Source: Bin87 sp965115825 (GTDB taxonomy: Bacteria > Chloroflexota > Dehalococcoidia > Lucifugimonadales > UBA3495). From it: a DNA stretch of 64,000 nt. The stretch's first letter is position 1. Each line of letters opens with the position of its first letter. A program made the translations under genes and the position numbers. Under the pieces are notes generated by a model. That model worked only from the letters and a program-made list of their open reading frames with translations. It made no database searches and was not told where the DNA came from. This document shows positions 8,822 through 17,899 of this stretch, one piece after another. The DNA is taken from NCBI GenBank assembly GCA_965115825.1, contig OZ220464.1, positions 620,001-684,000 of the forward strand, given 5' to 3'.

Positions 8822-9592
8822 CTAGTCCAACAACTTCGCCGCTGCGCGCAGATATGCTACCGCTGCCGCCGCGTTCAGCGCGTCGTCCGCATCGCGCAGC
8901 CTGCCCTCCGCGTCTATGCTCACGATGGCCCATTCCGGCAGCAGCGGCGACAGCAGTTCGGCGATGTTATCGGCGCAGAGACCACCGGCTACTACCAGCC
9001 CCAAGTCCGGCGCTGCGTCCGCAATGGCCGTAAGGTAGCGCTCCGACACCCCTGCATCCAGCGGTCGCCCCAGGCCCTCAGATGCGTCCACCAGTATGTC
9101 GGTTGCAATGCCGGCGTACTCGGCGCAGCATTGGGCCAAGGCTTCAGGGGCGCCGTTCACCGACGCCATGGCTTCCCGTCCGGCTTGCAGCACGATGCGT
9201 TGTGGTTGGCGGCGTCGGCGATACTCGGCCAACGACGCCGGGTCAGGCCAGGGCGCGCCGTGGGTGGCGTTAATCTGTACGCCGTGACAATTCGGCCCGC
9301 CGATTTCACCGGCCCTTGCCAGGGCATCCGCCAGATTAGCCCCGGGCTGCGGACGGTAATGCACTAGGTTCAAGCAGCGCGGATCATCCGAGAAGATGCC
9401 GGCGATGGCGTCGGGACGCGGGCATCGGTTGGGGGCGTCGCTGGATTCGCCGGACAGCAGCGCATTGCTCAGCAGGACGCCGCACATCAGCAGCCGTCCA
9501 GGTTCGTCCGGCAGGGCGGCAAGAACGGACGCAACTTCATCCGCCACAGTGAAGCCCGTAATGCCGATATACGGGACTATTGGCTCATTCAT
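8822..9592 (-). CDS. TIM-barrel protein resembling phosphoribosylanthranilate isomerase
   Basis: 256 residues without membrane segments. The strand pattern looks like a (beta/alpha)8 barrel: YIGITGF at the first strand, CHGVQINATHG in the middle, DILVDASEGLGRPLD, and LGLVVAGGLCADNIAELL at the phosphate-binding loop. The last two recall TrpF (PRAI), whose catalytic Asp sits in a D.x..GGSGRPFDW segment and whose loop reads AGGL.p.NV. The N-terminal catalytic Cys expected in K(I/V)CG of true TrpF is not seen (it reads IGITGF), so isomerase activity is doubtful. No other tryptophan genes are present. The gene ends 30 bases before higB on the same strand. Confidence 0.5.
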   Translation of the reverse strand: MNEPIVPYIGITGFTVADEVASVLAALPDEPGRLLMCGVLLSNALLSGESSDAPNRCPRPDAIAGIFSDDPRCLNLVHYRPQPGANLADALARAGEIGGPNCHGVQINATHGAPWPDPASLAEYRRRRQPQRIVLQAGREAMASVNGAPEALAQCCAEYAGIATDILVDASEGLGRPLDAGVSERYLTAIADAAPDLGLVVAGGLCADNIAELLSPLLPEWAIVSIDAEGRLRDADDALNAAAAVAYLRAAAKLLD

Positions 9593-9652
9593 ATTTTACT
9601 CACACCATGCTGTACAAGTATTCCTAACATATGCAGATGCCTACGTGCATAA

Positions 9653-12061
9653 CTACGGGGCGTCCGAATTGGCACCAGCAACTAAGAGTGCTTGCTCTAT
9701 TTCCGTATAACCAGCCTCTTGGGCCTTATTCAAAGGAGGCATCCCCTCATGATTTTTCGCGTTGGGGTCGGCACCTGCAACGAGAAGTACCCGTACCACT
9801 TCCGTATGACCACGCACTACAGCTATATGCAGGGGAGCACCGCTGCTATTTTCCGCGTTGGGGTCGGCACCTGCAACAAGAAGCACCCGTACCGCTTCCG
9901 TATGACCTCCGCTAGAAGCTGATTCCAGGGGTGTCTCATGGTAAATATCCTCCGCGTTAGGGTCGGCGCCGGCAGCAAGCAAATTTTGAACCGCGACTTT
10001 ATCACCTCGCCCAGCGGCTGAAAGCAGAAGATAAATCTCCATATCTTTTTCCGGTCTGTCAAGCGGGAGCATTTGGTGGCTATCTGTAGTATTCCCATCC
10101 CAATCTGTATCTTGTCCGTCCTGCGAGGGGCCTTCAGAATTGATTGGGTGATAGCTTTCCGTCCAAGAGGATCGTGGGCGTTTATCGGGCAATGTGCCAT
10201 GTTCGTAACCCTTCGCACGTTTCCTGACTTGCGTAGCATAGTGCGAAATGAGGCCCCGTTCAATTTTTGATGACGGGTGTTCCTCTAGAATTTTATCACG
10301 TACTTCAGTATAAGGCAGTCCGACTGTTTCACCGTTATGCTCTTTTACAACGTAGCTAAGCCAGTATATGGCAGATTCCTTGACAGTTCTTCTAGGGCTT
10401 ATTGGATCTTGCACAGAGATGTCAGGGACAGGCAATAGATCTGTGTCTCTACCTGCATGCTTCAAGATGTACCGCGCCTTAATAGACGCGCTATCGAAAA
10501 CCGCCTGTTTGTCAACCGAATGGTTTTCGTAATCCGGTCCGAGGACGCTCCGCCGCTCTGCTTCCAGCAATTCCCGGAACAGTGCGCACAGTTTTTTGGT
10601 CAAGTCATCATTTTCTAAAGCGTCGTTTGGGAACATTATTTCGTCCTCCGAGACGTACATCTCAACCAGTTGGTCCAGCGGCGAGGCTATGGGTAGGTGG
10701 GATTGGATGTGCGCGTCGATGTGGCACAAGTCGCAGACCTGTTGATGCTGGTCGCCGCAGTGGGTTTCGTATTGCCAGCGGCGATGGGAACGCCACCGGC
10801 CACAACGGTCGCAATCTTTGCCGAATGAGTAGCCGCATACCCGGCAATAATGGCTTGATGCCGGAGAGGCTGCTTCGCACTTCGGGCGCGGACATATTAC
10901 GACCGGTGCCTCGCCTCCCGGCTGCGTTCCGCGCGGTTCCAGCGACCAATCCCGATAGTCCTCCGGCAATCCGTGAGTTTCGACGTTGGCAGCCAGGTCC
11001 ATGATAAGGCAGTCAGTGTAATCGGCGCCTTCGGGTTTGGGGCGCAAGCCCCGCCCTACCATTTGCAAGTACAGGGCCAAGCTCATGGTAGGGCGGGCGA
11101 TGATGATGCAAGATGCATCGGGCAGGTCAAAGCCCTCGGTAGCAACAAGGACGTTGACCAGAACTTTAATGTCTCCTTTGCGAAAACCCGCGATGGCTGC
11201 GTCCCGCTCCGTCCTTTTCTGATTGCTTTCACCGAGGATGACGTCTGCCGATACGCCGGCGTCCTTGAACACTGCCGCCAGGTTGTTGGCATGGTTAACC
11301 GACACTGCGTAAGCTATTGTCTGCCGGCCCTCAGCGTGCTTTTGCCAGAATGCCAAAGCGCCGGCGGTCATTACGTTGGGGCGGTCGCTGTTGGCCTGCG
11401 TAATGCCAGCCTCGGTGTAATCACCGGTGCGGTCAATCGCGCCTCCGACGATGCGCTGCTCCTGGGACGGTATTAGCACCTGCGCACGGCAAAGGGCCGG
11501 CTGTGGCTCCAGTGCCTGCAAGTCCGCGGTTTGCGGGCCGCAGAGCAGTTCGCAAAAAAGGTGGTCAAATCCCTCTTTTTTCGAAAGCCGCCAAGGCGTG
11601 GCAGTCATGCCTACAATTGGCCCAGGCCATTGGCGCATCGCTCGCTCCCAACCGGGCGCAGTGGCGTGGTGAGCTTCATCGATTACCAGCAAATCGTCAG
11701 CATCATAGCGGTTCCAGACCTCGTGACTGGTAGCGCGCAGTCCCACGGTCTGAGCCATGAGAATGATTGCTCCACCGGACATCGCCAGGGCGGCTCCGTC
11801 TGACGCCCAGTTCACATTAATTATCGCGGAAACGCCGGCATCGGTGAGCATCCGCTGTGTTTGCTCGGCCAGCTCCTTGCGGTGGGTAAGCCAGACGGCC
11901 TTACGTCCATCCTGTAGCCAGTCGGCCAGCAACGAGCCGGCAATGACGGTTTTGCCACCGCCGGTGGGCAACTGGAGCATCAAGCGAGCCTTGGGTTTCT
12001 CGGCAAGCGCGTCCTGCACTCGGTGCAACAAGTCATGCTGGTAGGGGCGAAGTGGAAGCAT
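9653..12061 (-). CDS. DEAD/DEAH-box helicase with zinc fingers and C-terminal ankyrin repeats
   Basis: An 802-residue superfamily 2 helicase. Walker A PTGGGKT is at about residues 32-38, DEAH at 128-131, motif III GMTATPWR follows, and the second RecA domain contains LVATEGFDLPD and the QMVGRGLRP motif VI. After the motor come at least three Cys pairs (CPRPKCEA, YCRVCGYSFGKDCDRCGRW, VCDLCHIDAH), probably zinc fingers. The last 100 residues are three ankyrin repeats (GADPNAE, GGHTEAVRVLLVAGADPNA). The gene follows a restriction endonuclease and an N6-methyltransferase on the same strand with a 76-base gap. Helicases in such operons act as translocases or loading factors of restriction systems. 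Ankyrin repeats on such a helicase are unusual and suggest partner binding. Confidence 0.82.
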   Translation of the reverse strand: MLPLRPYQHDLLHRVQDALAEKPKARLMLQLPTGGGKTVIAGSLLADWLQDGRKAVWLTHRKELAEQTQRMLTDAGVSAIINVNWASDGAALAMSGGAIILMAQTVGLRATSHEVWNRYDADDLLVIDEAHHATAPGWERAMRQWPGPIVGMTATPWRLSKKEGFDHLFCELLCGPQTADLQALEPQPALCRAQVLIPSQEQRIVGGAIDRTGDYTEAGITQANSDRPNVMTAGALAFWQKHAEGRQTIAYAVSVNHANNLAAVFKDAGVSADVILGESNQKRTERDAAIAGFRKGDIKVLVNVLVATEGFDLPDASCIIIARPTMSLALYLQMVGRGLRPKPEGADYTDCLIMDLAANVETHGLPEDYRDWSLEPRGTQPGGEAPVVICPRPKCEAASPASSHYCRVCGYSFGKDCDRCGRWRSHRRWQYETHCGDQHQQVCDLCHIDAHIQSHLPIASPLDQLVEMYVSEDEIMFPNDALENDDLTKKLCALFRELLEAERRSVLGPDYENHSVDKQAVFDSASIKARYILKHAGRDTDLLPVPDISVQDPISPRRTVKESAIYWLSYVVKEHNGETVGLPYTEVRDKILEEHPSSKIERGLISHYATQVRKRAKGYEHGTLPDKRPRSSWTESYHPINSEGPSQDGQDTDWDGNTTDSHQMLPLDRPEKDMEIYLLLSAAGRGDKVAVQNLLAAGADPNAEDIYHETPLESASSGGHTEAVRVLLVAGADPNAENSSGAPLHIAVVRGHTEVVRVLLVAGADPNAKNHEGMPPLNKAQEAGYTEIEQALLVAGANSDAP

Positions 12062-12137
12062 AATGCCACATTATAGCGTATGGGGGCCATATGATACTCC
12101 ACCTCCACTCCCCCGCCTCCAAACCTGAATCCTGGCA

Positions 12138-13688
12138 TTACCCCTTTACTACGCTTTGCGGTACAGGGAAGCGCTTAATGAACGATTTGGCGTAGGACAT
12201 CCACCCGCCTTGATAAGGTCGGCTGGTATTCCGAATGAAGAAGTCCATGTCGTCAGAGTTCAGCGCATCCAGAAGCCGCTCGATGTCAACGCCCGCTTTA
12301 GGCTTGATGCAGTAGCCGGAATAAAAAGTTGCTGCAGGGTCAGGGCAGAGTTGGAAATTGGGTTGTCGGTTCATGCCGGAGGTGAGTATCTTGGGGCCGA
12401 AACCGGAGGTGATGGACACATGACGGCCGAAGGCGAACCAGCGGGCAGGGTCAAAGCTGCCTTTATCCCTGCTGAGCAGGCGGTCTTTGTGGGACAGGAG
12501 CCATTCGTAGGTAGCCGGGGCATTGTCCGCGATGTAGCTTTCGGGCAATAGCTTGCCATGGTCATCATAGGGGAAGATGACGGCGCGCTGTACCGGGTCG
12601 CAGCCGTCTTTCAGCACGGATGCCTTAACAATGGGGCGCAGGATCCAGCTCTCCAACATCATCGTACCGTCGTCAGTGCACCAAGGTAGATGGCTGGCGT
12701 ATGTAGAGGCGGACTCAAGCAGTCGCCGGGCCAACGGCGATTGAGCGGCATCAGACCCATCTACAGGGCGAATAAACACACTGTCGGCCAAGGTCTGGAT
12801 TCCCACGTGAATGTCGGCAACATCCGACAAGCAGGGGCCGCGAGCAGTCAGCTTCCGCATCAGCTCCCGCTCTGCTTTTGTCGCTATTGTCCAGGGTTTA
12901 GCCAGTTTATCAGGGTCAACTATGATCAGGCCTGCATCGTGAAACTGCAAACCATTATATTTTTCGACCGGGATATTCTCCGGCGCGACATCTTTCTGTA
13001 TAACGGTGATGGCGGTGTAAGTAGTAACATCGTCAAAAACCTGATGCTGCCCAAAGTCGATAATCCGGTTCACTCTGTGGCATCGCTCCAGTAACCGACG
13101 CAAAGCCGCTCCCGAATCAGAGCGCAACCAGCTGGACGGTGTGATATATCCCAACGTGCCGCCGCTACATAGCAAGTCAAGCCCGAGCTCATAAAACACC
13201 AGATACAGATCGGTAGCGCCGCGAATTACATTCCACTGGCCGGCTATGCGCCGGCGGCCGGCATTCTCCAAATGTTGCACCCGAACATAGGGCGGGTTGC
13301 CGACAACATGGGTAAAGCGGCCGGCGTCGTAATAGAAGGATGTGCGGTCGAAGGCGTTGCGTTCACACAGGTTCCAGTCAACACGGGCGTGGGGATAGCG
13401 TTCGGACAAGACTGCGTCAAGTTGAGCGCGGCATTGGCTGAGGGCGGCGCGGTCAATATCATAGCCGGTAAGCCGATTCAAGGCTGGCAGAGCTTCGTCT
13501 TGCGGCAAATGGCGCAAGATGCGCTGCGCTACAGCGGTAAGAAAGGCGCCGTCGCCGCAGGCAGGGTCGCAAATTGTCGCCATAGCCAGTTCACCTGCAT
13601 CTTTCGACAGCACGTTGTCCAGAATCAACTCGACGACGGACGCTGGCGTATAGACAACTCCGTGGCGTTTGCGCGCTGACGCAATCAT
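12138..13688 (-). CDS. Type II N6-adenine DNA methyltransferase (Eco57I/TaqI-like, gamma class)
   Basis: 516 residues. The SAM-binding motif I DPACGDGAFL lies near residue 45 and the catalytic motif IV NPPYVRVQHL near residue 130, the order of gamma-class N6-adenine methyltransferases. The C-terminal two thirds form the target-recognition region (GIQTLADSVFI, TSGFGPKILTSGMNRQPNFQ, then YCIKPKAGVDIERLLDALNS). It starts with ATGA overlapping the stop of the upstream endonuclease gene. The methyltransferase would protect host DNA from that nuclease; the helicase follows downstream. The recognition sequence cannot be predicted from sequence alone. All catalytic motifs are intact. Confidence 0.9.
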   Translation of the reverse strand: MIASARKRHGVVYTPASVVELILDNVLSKDAGELAMATICDPACGDGAFLTAVAQRILRHLPQDEALPALNRLTGYDIDRAALSQCRAQLDAVLSERYPHARVDWNLCERNAFDRTSFYYDAGRFTHVVGNPPYVRVQHLENAGRRRIAGQWNVIRGATDLYLVFYELGLDLLCSGGTLGYITPSSWLRSDSGAALRRLLERCHRVNRIIDFGQHQVFDDVTTYTAITVIQKDVAPENIPVEKYNGLQFHDAGLIIVDPDKLAKPWTIATKAERELMRKLTARGPCLSDVADIHVGIQTLADSVFIRPVDGSDAAQSPLARRLLESASTYASHLPWCTDDGTMMLESWILRPIVKASVLKDGCDPVQRAVIFPYDDHGKLLPESYIADNAPATYEWLLSHKDRLLSRDKGSFDPARWFAFGRHVSITSGFGPKILTSGMNRQPNFQLCPDPAATFYSGYCIKPKAGVDIERLLDALNSDDMDFFIRNTSRPYQGGWMSYAKSFIKRFPVPQSVVKG

Positions 13689-14374
13689 GGCGAAAGGTGC
13701 CTCAATTCAATCCGGCGCACCATCCGGGTGAAAAATGCGTCAATGCTAAACTCGTTGACCAGAGCAGCCCGGCTACTGTCGCTGATGTCCATTGTGGCTG
13801 GGTCGGTAATCCCGATTATCGCGTTGGCGTCGGTATCAAGGTCGACGATGCCAATAGCCATTTCATCAGGAGCGTTGATATGCTCGTGATCAGCGCGAAG
13901 TCGCGCATAGCGCTGAATATCGTGCTCCCGGATGGTTTCTAAACGTGTAACCACACCAGCTCGGTTTTTATACGGGATGGGATTGGTAACACAGAATAGA
14001 TTGCCGTACACGATGTTTCTGCGTCGCAGATTAGCAGTTTCGCCAATTTGCTGCTCAAAGTAGTTGATGGAGTTCTGCCAGTAATTCGAAATGACAAACT
14101 TGATGCTGATTACGCCGAGTTCCTGTCCGCCCCTGGTGATGAGCACGTCCACGTTCTTATCATAGTACATTCCGCCAACATTCGCTTCGCGCGCGTTGGT
14201 AGGCGATTGGCCGGTGAAAACATAATCATCGCCGAGCTCGCGGCCGAGTTCATCCTGAACCCAGCCGTGGAGCGCTCTCGTTTTCTGGTTGGAACGTACC
14301 CCATACCGCTGCACCATCCTGTAGGACTCTTGCATCGCGGCCAGGAAACGCTCCGTTCTGGGGATGGCTTGCAT
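13685..14374 (-). CDS. Putative type II restriction endonuclease (PD-(D/E)XK-like)
   Basis: 229 residues. A likely nuclease core is NVDVLITRGGQELGVISIKFV: an Asp at the end of one strand and a x-I-K on the next, which fits the D...(E)xK active site. It is followed by NYWQNSINYFEQQIGETANLR, a pattern I associate with type II restriction enzymes. The gene lies directly upstream of the N6-methyltransferase with a 4-base ATGA overlap, the classical restriction-modification pairing, and the context gives most of the confidence. The exact family is not recognised. The upstream end is only 11 bases from the stop of the luciferase-like gene, so the two may share a transcript. Confidence 0.66.
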   Translation of the reverse strand: MQAIPRTERFLAAMQESYRMVQRYGVRSNQKTRALHGWVQDELGRELGDDYVFTGQSPTNAREANVGGMYYDKNVDVLITRGGQELGVISIKFVISNYWQNSINYFEQQIGETANLRRRNIVYGNLFCVTNPIPYKNRAGVVTRLETIREHDIQRYARLRADHEHINAPDEMAIGIVDLDTDANAIIGITDPATMDISDSSRAALVNEFSIDAFFTRMVRRIELRHLSP

Positions 14375-14384
14375 TGTATTAATC

Positions 14385-15446
14385 CTATGCCATCGCCGCC
14401 CGCACCCGTTCCGGCGCGCAGGCCCGCATCACTGCTTGGGTGGAAGCGATTTCCGGGCGGGCAGCGATTACCCGTACCAGCGCTACGTCCAGCCCTTCAG
14501 ACAGATTGGCGAAGGCCGCCGCCGCGCCCTCCGGCTTGCCGTAGTAACCGACGGCCAGCAACCCTTCCGACGGGTAAGCGTCGGCTACGGCGTCCATGTC
14601 GCCGCCCGCGCGACGGATGGCGTCGGCGCCGGCCAACTCCTCGGTGTAGCCCATGCGCTCGAAGTGGGCGCGGTAGCCGAACTGCCGCTCCCGCTCCGTA
14701 GGCACCGACGCGCCCAGCGGGTAGCCGAGGCAGTTCCTGGCGAAAGCCTGGCGCGCCACCTCCTCCTCCTCATCAACGCAGATGCGGATGTACTCCACTA
14801 CCTTTACCTCGGACGGGTCGCGGCCGACCCTTTCCGCGCCCTCGGCGATGCGCTCCCGGCTCCAGGCGACGCGCTCCGGCGTGCACCAGTTCAGACAAAC
14901 GCCGTCGGCGATTTCGCCGGCCAGCCGCAGCATCTCCGGCCCCAGCGTGCCCAGATACACCGGCGTATTGGGCGCAGGCCGAATGGCCATGCGAATGTTG
15001 CTATAGTTGATGTGCTCGCCCCGATAGGTTACGCGCTCGCCGCGCACCAGTCCGCGGACGGTGGTAAGGTAGTCTCGCATCAGGTTCAGGGCGGACACTC
15101 GGGGGAAACCCAGGTCCCGGCGGTTGGCCGGCCGGTAGGCGCTGCCGGCGCCAATGCCCATGATGAACTTGCCGCCCGTCTGCTGGCTCAGCGTGCCACC
15201 CGACATGGCAAATCCGATGGGCGTACGGTACATCACCGGCGAAACTCCGATGCCGGTAGGCAGTCCGCCGTCCACCACGTCGCAGCTGGCTTGCCAACGT
15301 CTCGCGCAGACTTGAAAAGAATCGGTGCCGATATTCTCGGGCGTCCAGATACTCTCGTAGCCCAGCTCCGCCGCTTCACGGGACAGGTTGGCCTGGTCAT
15401 CCCAGCTCATGCCCAAAGTGTGGTCCAGTCCGACGCCGATTTCCAT
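14385..15446 (-). CDS. Luciferase-like F420/FMN-dependent oxidoreductase
   Basis: 353 residues of the LLM superfamily. It opens MEIGVGLDHTLGMSWDDQANL and continues AELGYESIWTPEN; GGKFIMGIGAGSAYRP marks the cofactor-phosphate loop, and GPEMLRLAGEIADGVCLNW is the region typical of the F420-dependent 5,10-methylene-H4MPT-reductase-like subgroup. The ATG at 15446 has a perfect GGAGG 7 bases upstream, so the 41 extra N-terminal codons of the open frame are not translated. The gene is divergent from the MFS transporter, with about 90 bases between starts. The substrate is unknown. The restriction endonuclease gene begins 11 bases after its stop. Confidence 0.87.
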   Translation of the reverse strand: MEIGVGLDHTLGMSWDDQANLSREAAELGYESIWTPENIGTDSFQVCARRWQASCDVVDGGLPTGIGVSPVMYRTPIGFAMSGGTLSQQTGGKFIMGIGAGSAYRPANRRDLGFPRVSALNLMRDYLTTVRGLVRGERVTYRGEHINYSNIRMAIRPAPNTPVYLGTLGPEMLRLAGEIADGVCLNWCTPERVAWSRERIAEGAERVGRDPSEVKVVEYIRICVDEEEEVARQAFARNCLGYPLGASVPTERERQFGYRAHFERMGYTEELAGADAIRRAGGDMDAVADAYPSEGLLAVGYYGKPEGAAAAFANLSEGLDVALVRVIAARPEIASTQAVMRACAPERVRAAMA

Positions 15447-15484
15447 TGCGGTTCCTCCAAAACAGGCGGGAATAATCAGCAGGA

Positions 15485-15511
15485 TTGTACCACGCGGCGC
15501 GATGCTATAAT
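15485..15511 (+). promoter_or_regulatory. Probable promoter of the MFS gene
   Basis: A perfect TATAAT (15506-15511) stands 27 bases before the proposed TTG start at 15539. A weak TTGTAC (15485-15490) lies 15 bases upstream as a -35 candidate, with only 3 of 6 consensus matches. It falls in the divergent gap between the luciferase-like gene and the transporter, where a promoter is expected. Assigned by eye. Confidence 0.4.
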
Positions 15512-15538
15512 CACCGCCGTTTTCCGAGGGGGAGCTTT

Positions 15539-16804
15539 TTGGCCACGAATCTTGGCGCGCGCGCCGCACAGACTTTCCGATCTTTCCGACGGCGCGATTT
15601 TACGCTGGTGTGGGCATCGGGGAACATCGCTATGGCCGGCCGGCAGATGGAAGTCATCGCCGTGCTTTGGCTGGTGGCGGAGTTGACGGACAGCGACGCG
15701 CTGTTGGTCAGCATGGCCGGCGCCGCCCCGTTGAGCCTCGCTTTCCTGTCCGTATTCGCCGGCGCAGTGGTCGACCGGCTGCCCCGGCGTTTGCTGCTGG
15801 CGACGATGCAGTTCATCGCGGCGGCGCTGGCGTTCGTTTTTATGCTGCTGCTGTTCACCGACAACCTGCGGGTATGGATGATTTTCGTCATCATCATCGG
15901 CGGCGGCGTCTTCCGTACCTTCGAGCTGCCGGTTACCAACGCTCTGCTTATCGACACGGTGCCTAGGCGCCGCCTGACCAATGCCGTAGCTATGCTGGGC
16001 TTAGGTCAGAACACCATGCAGTTTGTCGGGCCGATTGTGGCCGGCTTTTTCTACGCGCCGCTGACCCCCGGCGGCCTCTTCGGATTCATCGGAGCCCTGT
16101 ACGCTATCGGCGGCCTGCTGGCGTTGCTGGTGCGGACGCGCAACACCACGGTCGGCCAGACTACGCCCCGGGAAATAATCATTGGCGTCACAGACGGACT
16201 GCGCCACGTGTGGCAGCGCAAGGAGCTGTTCATGTCGCTGCTCATTGCGGCGATGTATAATGTAACTGGCTTTCCCTTCACTACTGCGCTGATGCCTATT
16301 TTCACCCGGGACGTGCTCCGAGCCGGTGTGGATGTGCTGGGCCTGCTCAACGGAGCGATGGGCGCCGGGGCCATCATAGGCTCGCTGGCGGTAGCCGGTG
16401 CTGGGAACCTGCGGCGACAAGGCTGGTGGCTGGTGTGGGCGGTCAACGGAGGCTGGCACGCCTCAATGATACTGTTCGCAGTGGCGGCGATGACACTGCC
16501 GGGCCTGATCCCCTTCGGGGCGGTACTCGCGATACTGCTGGCGGTCAAAGTGCTTACTGGCATCGGTAGGGCAGGTTCTCTGGTGCTGGTGATGACCCTG
16601 CTGATGGGCAACTCCGACCCCCAGTATCGCGGACGCATGGGTGGGATGCGGGTGCTGGCGATACAAGCCCACTTTCCGGCCAGCGCGCTGAACGGCTGGA
16701 TGGTAACCCACATAGGAGCGCCGCTGACGGCTCTTTACCTGGGCATCGGCGGCTCGGTGGCGGTGTTTCTGTGCCTGCTGTCGCGGCGGCTGCGGGAGGC
16801 GTGA
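15539..16804 (+). CDS. Major facilitator superfamily transporter
   Basis: 421 residues with about 12 hydrophobic segments, an MFS permease of the multidrug/enterobactin-exporter-like type. Recognisable parts are RRDFTLVWASGNIAMAGRQM at the start, AGAVVDRLPRRLLLATMQF (the loop 2-3 motif A region, D-R-x-x-R-R), and PRRRLTNAVAMLGLGQNTMQFVGPIVAGFFY in helices 5-6. The start is taken as TTG at 15539: it follows a GAGGGGGAG stretch, and a TATAAT lies at the right distance upstream. The open frame extends to another TTG at 15485, which would overlap that promoter. The substrate is unknown. It stands as a single gene between a divergent oxidoreductase and a convergent DUF3644 gene. Confidence 0.85.
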   Translation: MATNLGARAAQTFRSFRRRDFTLVWASGNIAMAGRQMEVIAVLWLVAELTDSDALLVSMAGAAPLSLAFLSVFAGAVVDRLPRRLLLATMQFIAAALAFVFMLLLFTDNLRVWMIFVIIIGGGVFRTFELPVTNALLIDTVPRRRLTNAVAMLGLGQNTMQFVGPIVAGFFYAPLTPGGLFGFIGALYAIGGLLALLVRTRNTTVGQTTPREIIIGVTDGLRHVWQRKELFMSLLIAAMYNVTGFPFTTALMPIFTRDVLRAGVDVLGLLNGAMGAGAIIGSLAVAGAGNLRRQGWWLVWAVNGGWHASMILFAVAAMTLPGLIPFGAVLAILLAVKVLTGIGRAGSLVLVMTLLMGNSDPQYRGRMGGMRVLAIQAHFPASALNGWMVTHIGAPLTALYLGIGGSVAVFLCLLSRRLREA

Positions 16805-16903
16805 GGTTTTACATCGATGGACAGGATGCCTGCATCAGAGTTCTCGCAGTGGCGCCGTGGGACTGGGCAGCCCTGATGGGTAGGAAGCCAGCTTGCCATT
16901 CGC

Positions 16904-17884
16904 TCAGTTAGTCTTCGTGTAATGCTTGTCAAATTCTTGCAGGATGCTTGGGTTGTAAAAGGTGGTCTTTGAGCTTTTGGGATTGTTAGGATTGAGGAAG
17001 CGCGTCATTGCGAAGCTCTGTTTCTGCTCCAATTGCTTGCGAATGTGATGGTACTCTCGGTTCATTTTAAAGTTGGTGTAACGCTGTTTGCACCTGTCCG
17101 TTAGATCTTTATAGCTCCAAGGATACCTCGTTGTGAACTCATCGTCCGTAAGACGAATTGGCGTTGCAGACGGGTCGTTTGTCACACGGGTTGGTACAGC
17201 ATCGCCATCGCCGGACTTTACGAACGTTACGTTGACCTGCACGGTGACCGCGTAAGGGGAGTCTCCGGTGGTTTTGGCTCCGTCCTTCTCATCCAAAAAG
17301 GCCAAAAACTTCTTCTCGGCGGGGTTGAGTAAAGAGCCTTGCACGTTAGCGGGCAGGTCAATGAATGCAAGCGGCATCAGATGCAGGTCAAGTTCGGACA
17401 ATCCTCTTCCGAACCATTCGCCCATGGCCGTAGCAAAGTTCTTGACGCAGGCTGCGCCAAGCTCATACAGACGTGTTTTGAATTCCGGTGATCGGTTGTA
17501 AAAATGAACAGCGCAATCACGAAATTCCAACATAACTTCAATGTTGTGATATGCAGAAGGATGGAGAAAGTCCTTATGAGCCAGTTGTCCGGCCAAGTAG
17601 TTCAAGCCATGCGTCTGTGGCACGCCAGAGCGAGCATTCCTGATATAGCTTTTCTTGCTCCATTCTCCATTGGCTTTTCTTCGGCGGTCGTGGACGTACA
17701 AGCTTTTCTCTTTGTTCTGGTGGATAGCCAACCACTTGGCTTTCAACAGCAGCTCCCATGCATTGACAGCAAGGATCGCAAAGGATTCGCTGCGATAGGG
17801 AAATCCCGGTTTATTGTATATTTCAATGGCAGCGGACATCGCGGCTGTAGCGCGGTCCGTTAACTCTCTTGCTCGCGATTTCAT
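16904..17884 (-). CDS. DUF3644 domain protein beside a DNA methyltransferase
   Basis: 326 residues. The N-terminal 200 match the DUF3644 pattern: SFAILAVNAWELLLKAKWLA, then GLNYLAGQL and an IEVMLEFRDCAVHFYNRSP helix with the conserved RD.xxH. The helical domain with an R....H pair recalls HEPN RNases, but this is only a resemblance. The C-terminal part is charged and less conserved. It starts 15 bases after the stop of the HNH-fused methyltransferase on the same strand, and the pair looks like a two-gene unit. DUF3644 genes often occur in mobile or defence islands. The function is not known. Confidence 0.77.
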   Translation of the reverse strand: MKSRARELTDRATAAMSAAIEIYNKPGFPYRSESFAILAVNAWELLLKAKWLAIHQNKEKSLYVHDRRRKANGEWSKKSYIRNARSGVPQTHGLNYLAGQLAHKDFLHPSAYHNIEVMLEFRDCAVHFYNRSPEFKTRLYELGAACVKNFATAMGEWFGRGLSELDLHLMPLAFIDLPANVQGSLLNPAEKKFLAFLDEKDGAKTTGDSPYAVTVQVNVTFVKSGDGDAVPTRVTNDPSATPIRLTDDEFTTRYPWSYKDLTDRCKQRYTNFKMNREYHHIRKQLEQKQSFAMTRFLNPNNPKSSKTTFYNPSILQEFDKHYTKTN

Positions 17885-17899
17885 GCTTTTGCCTCTACT

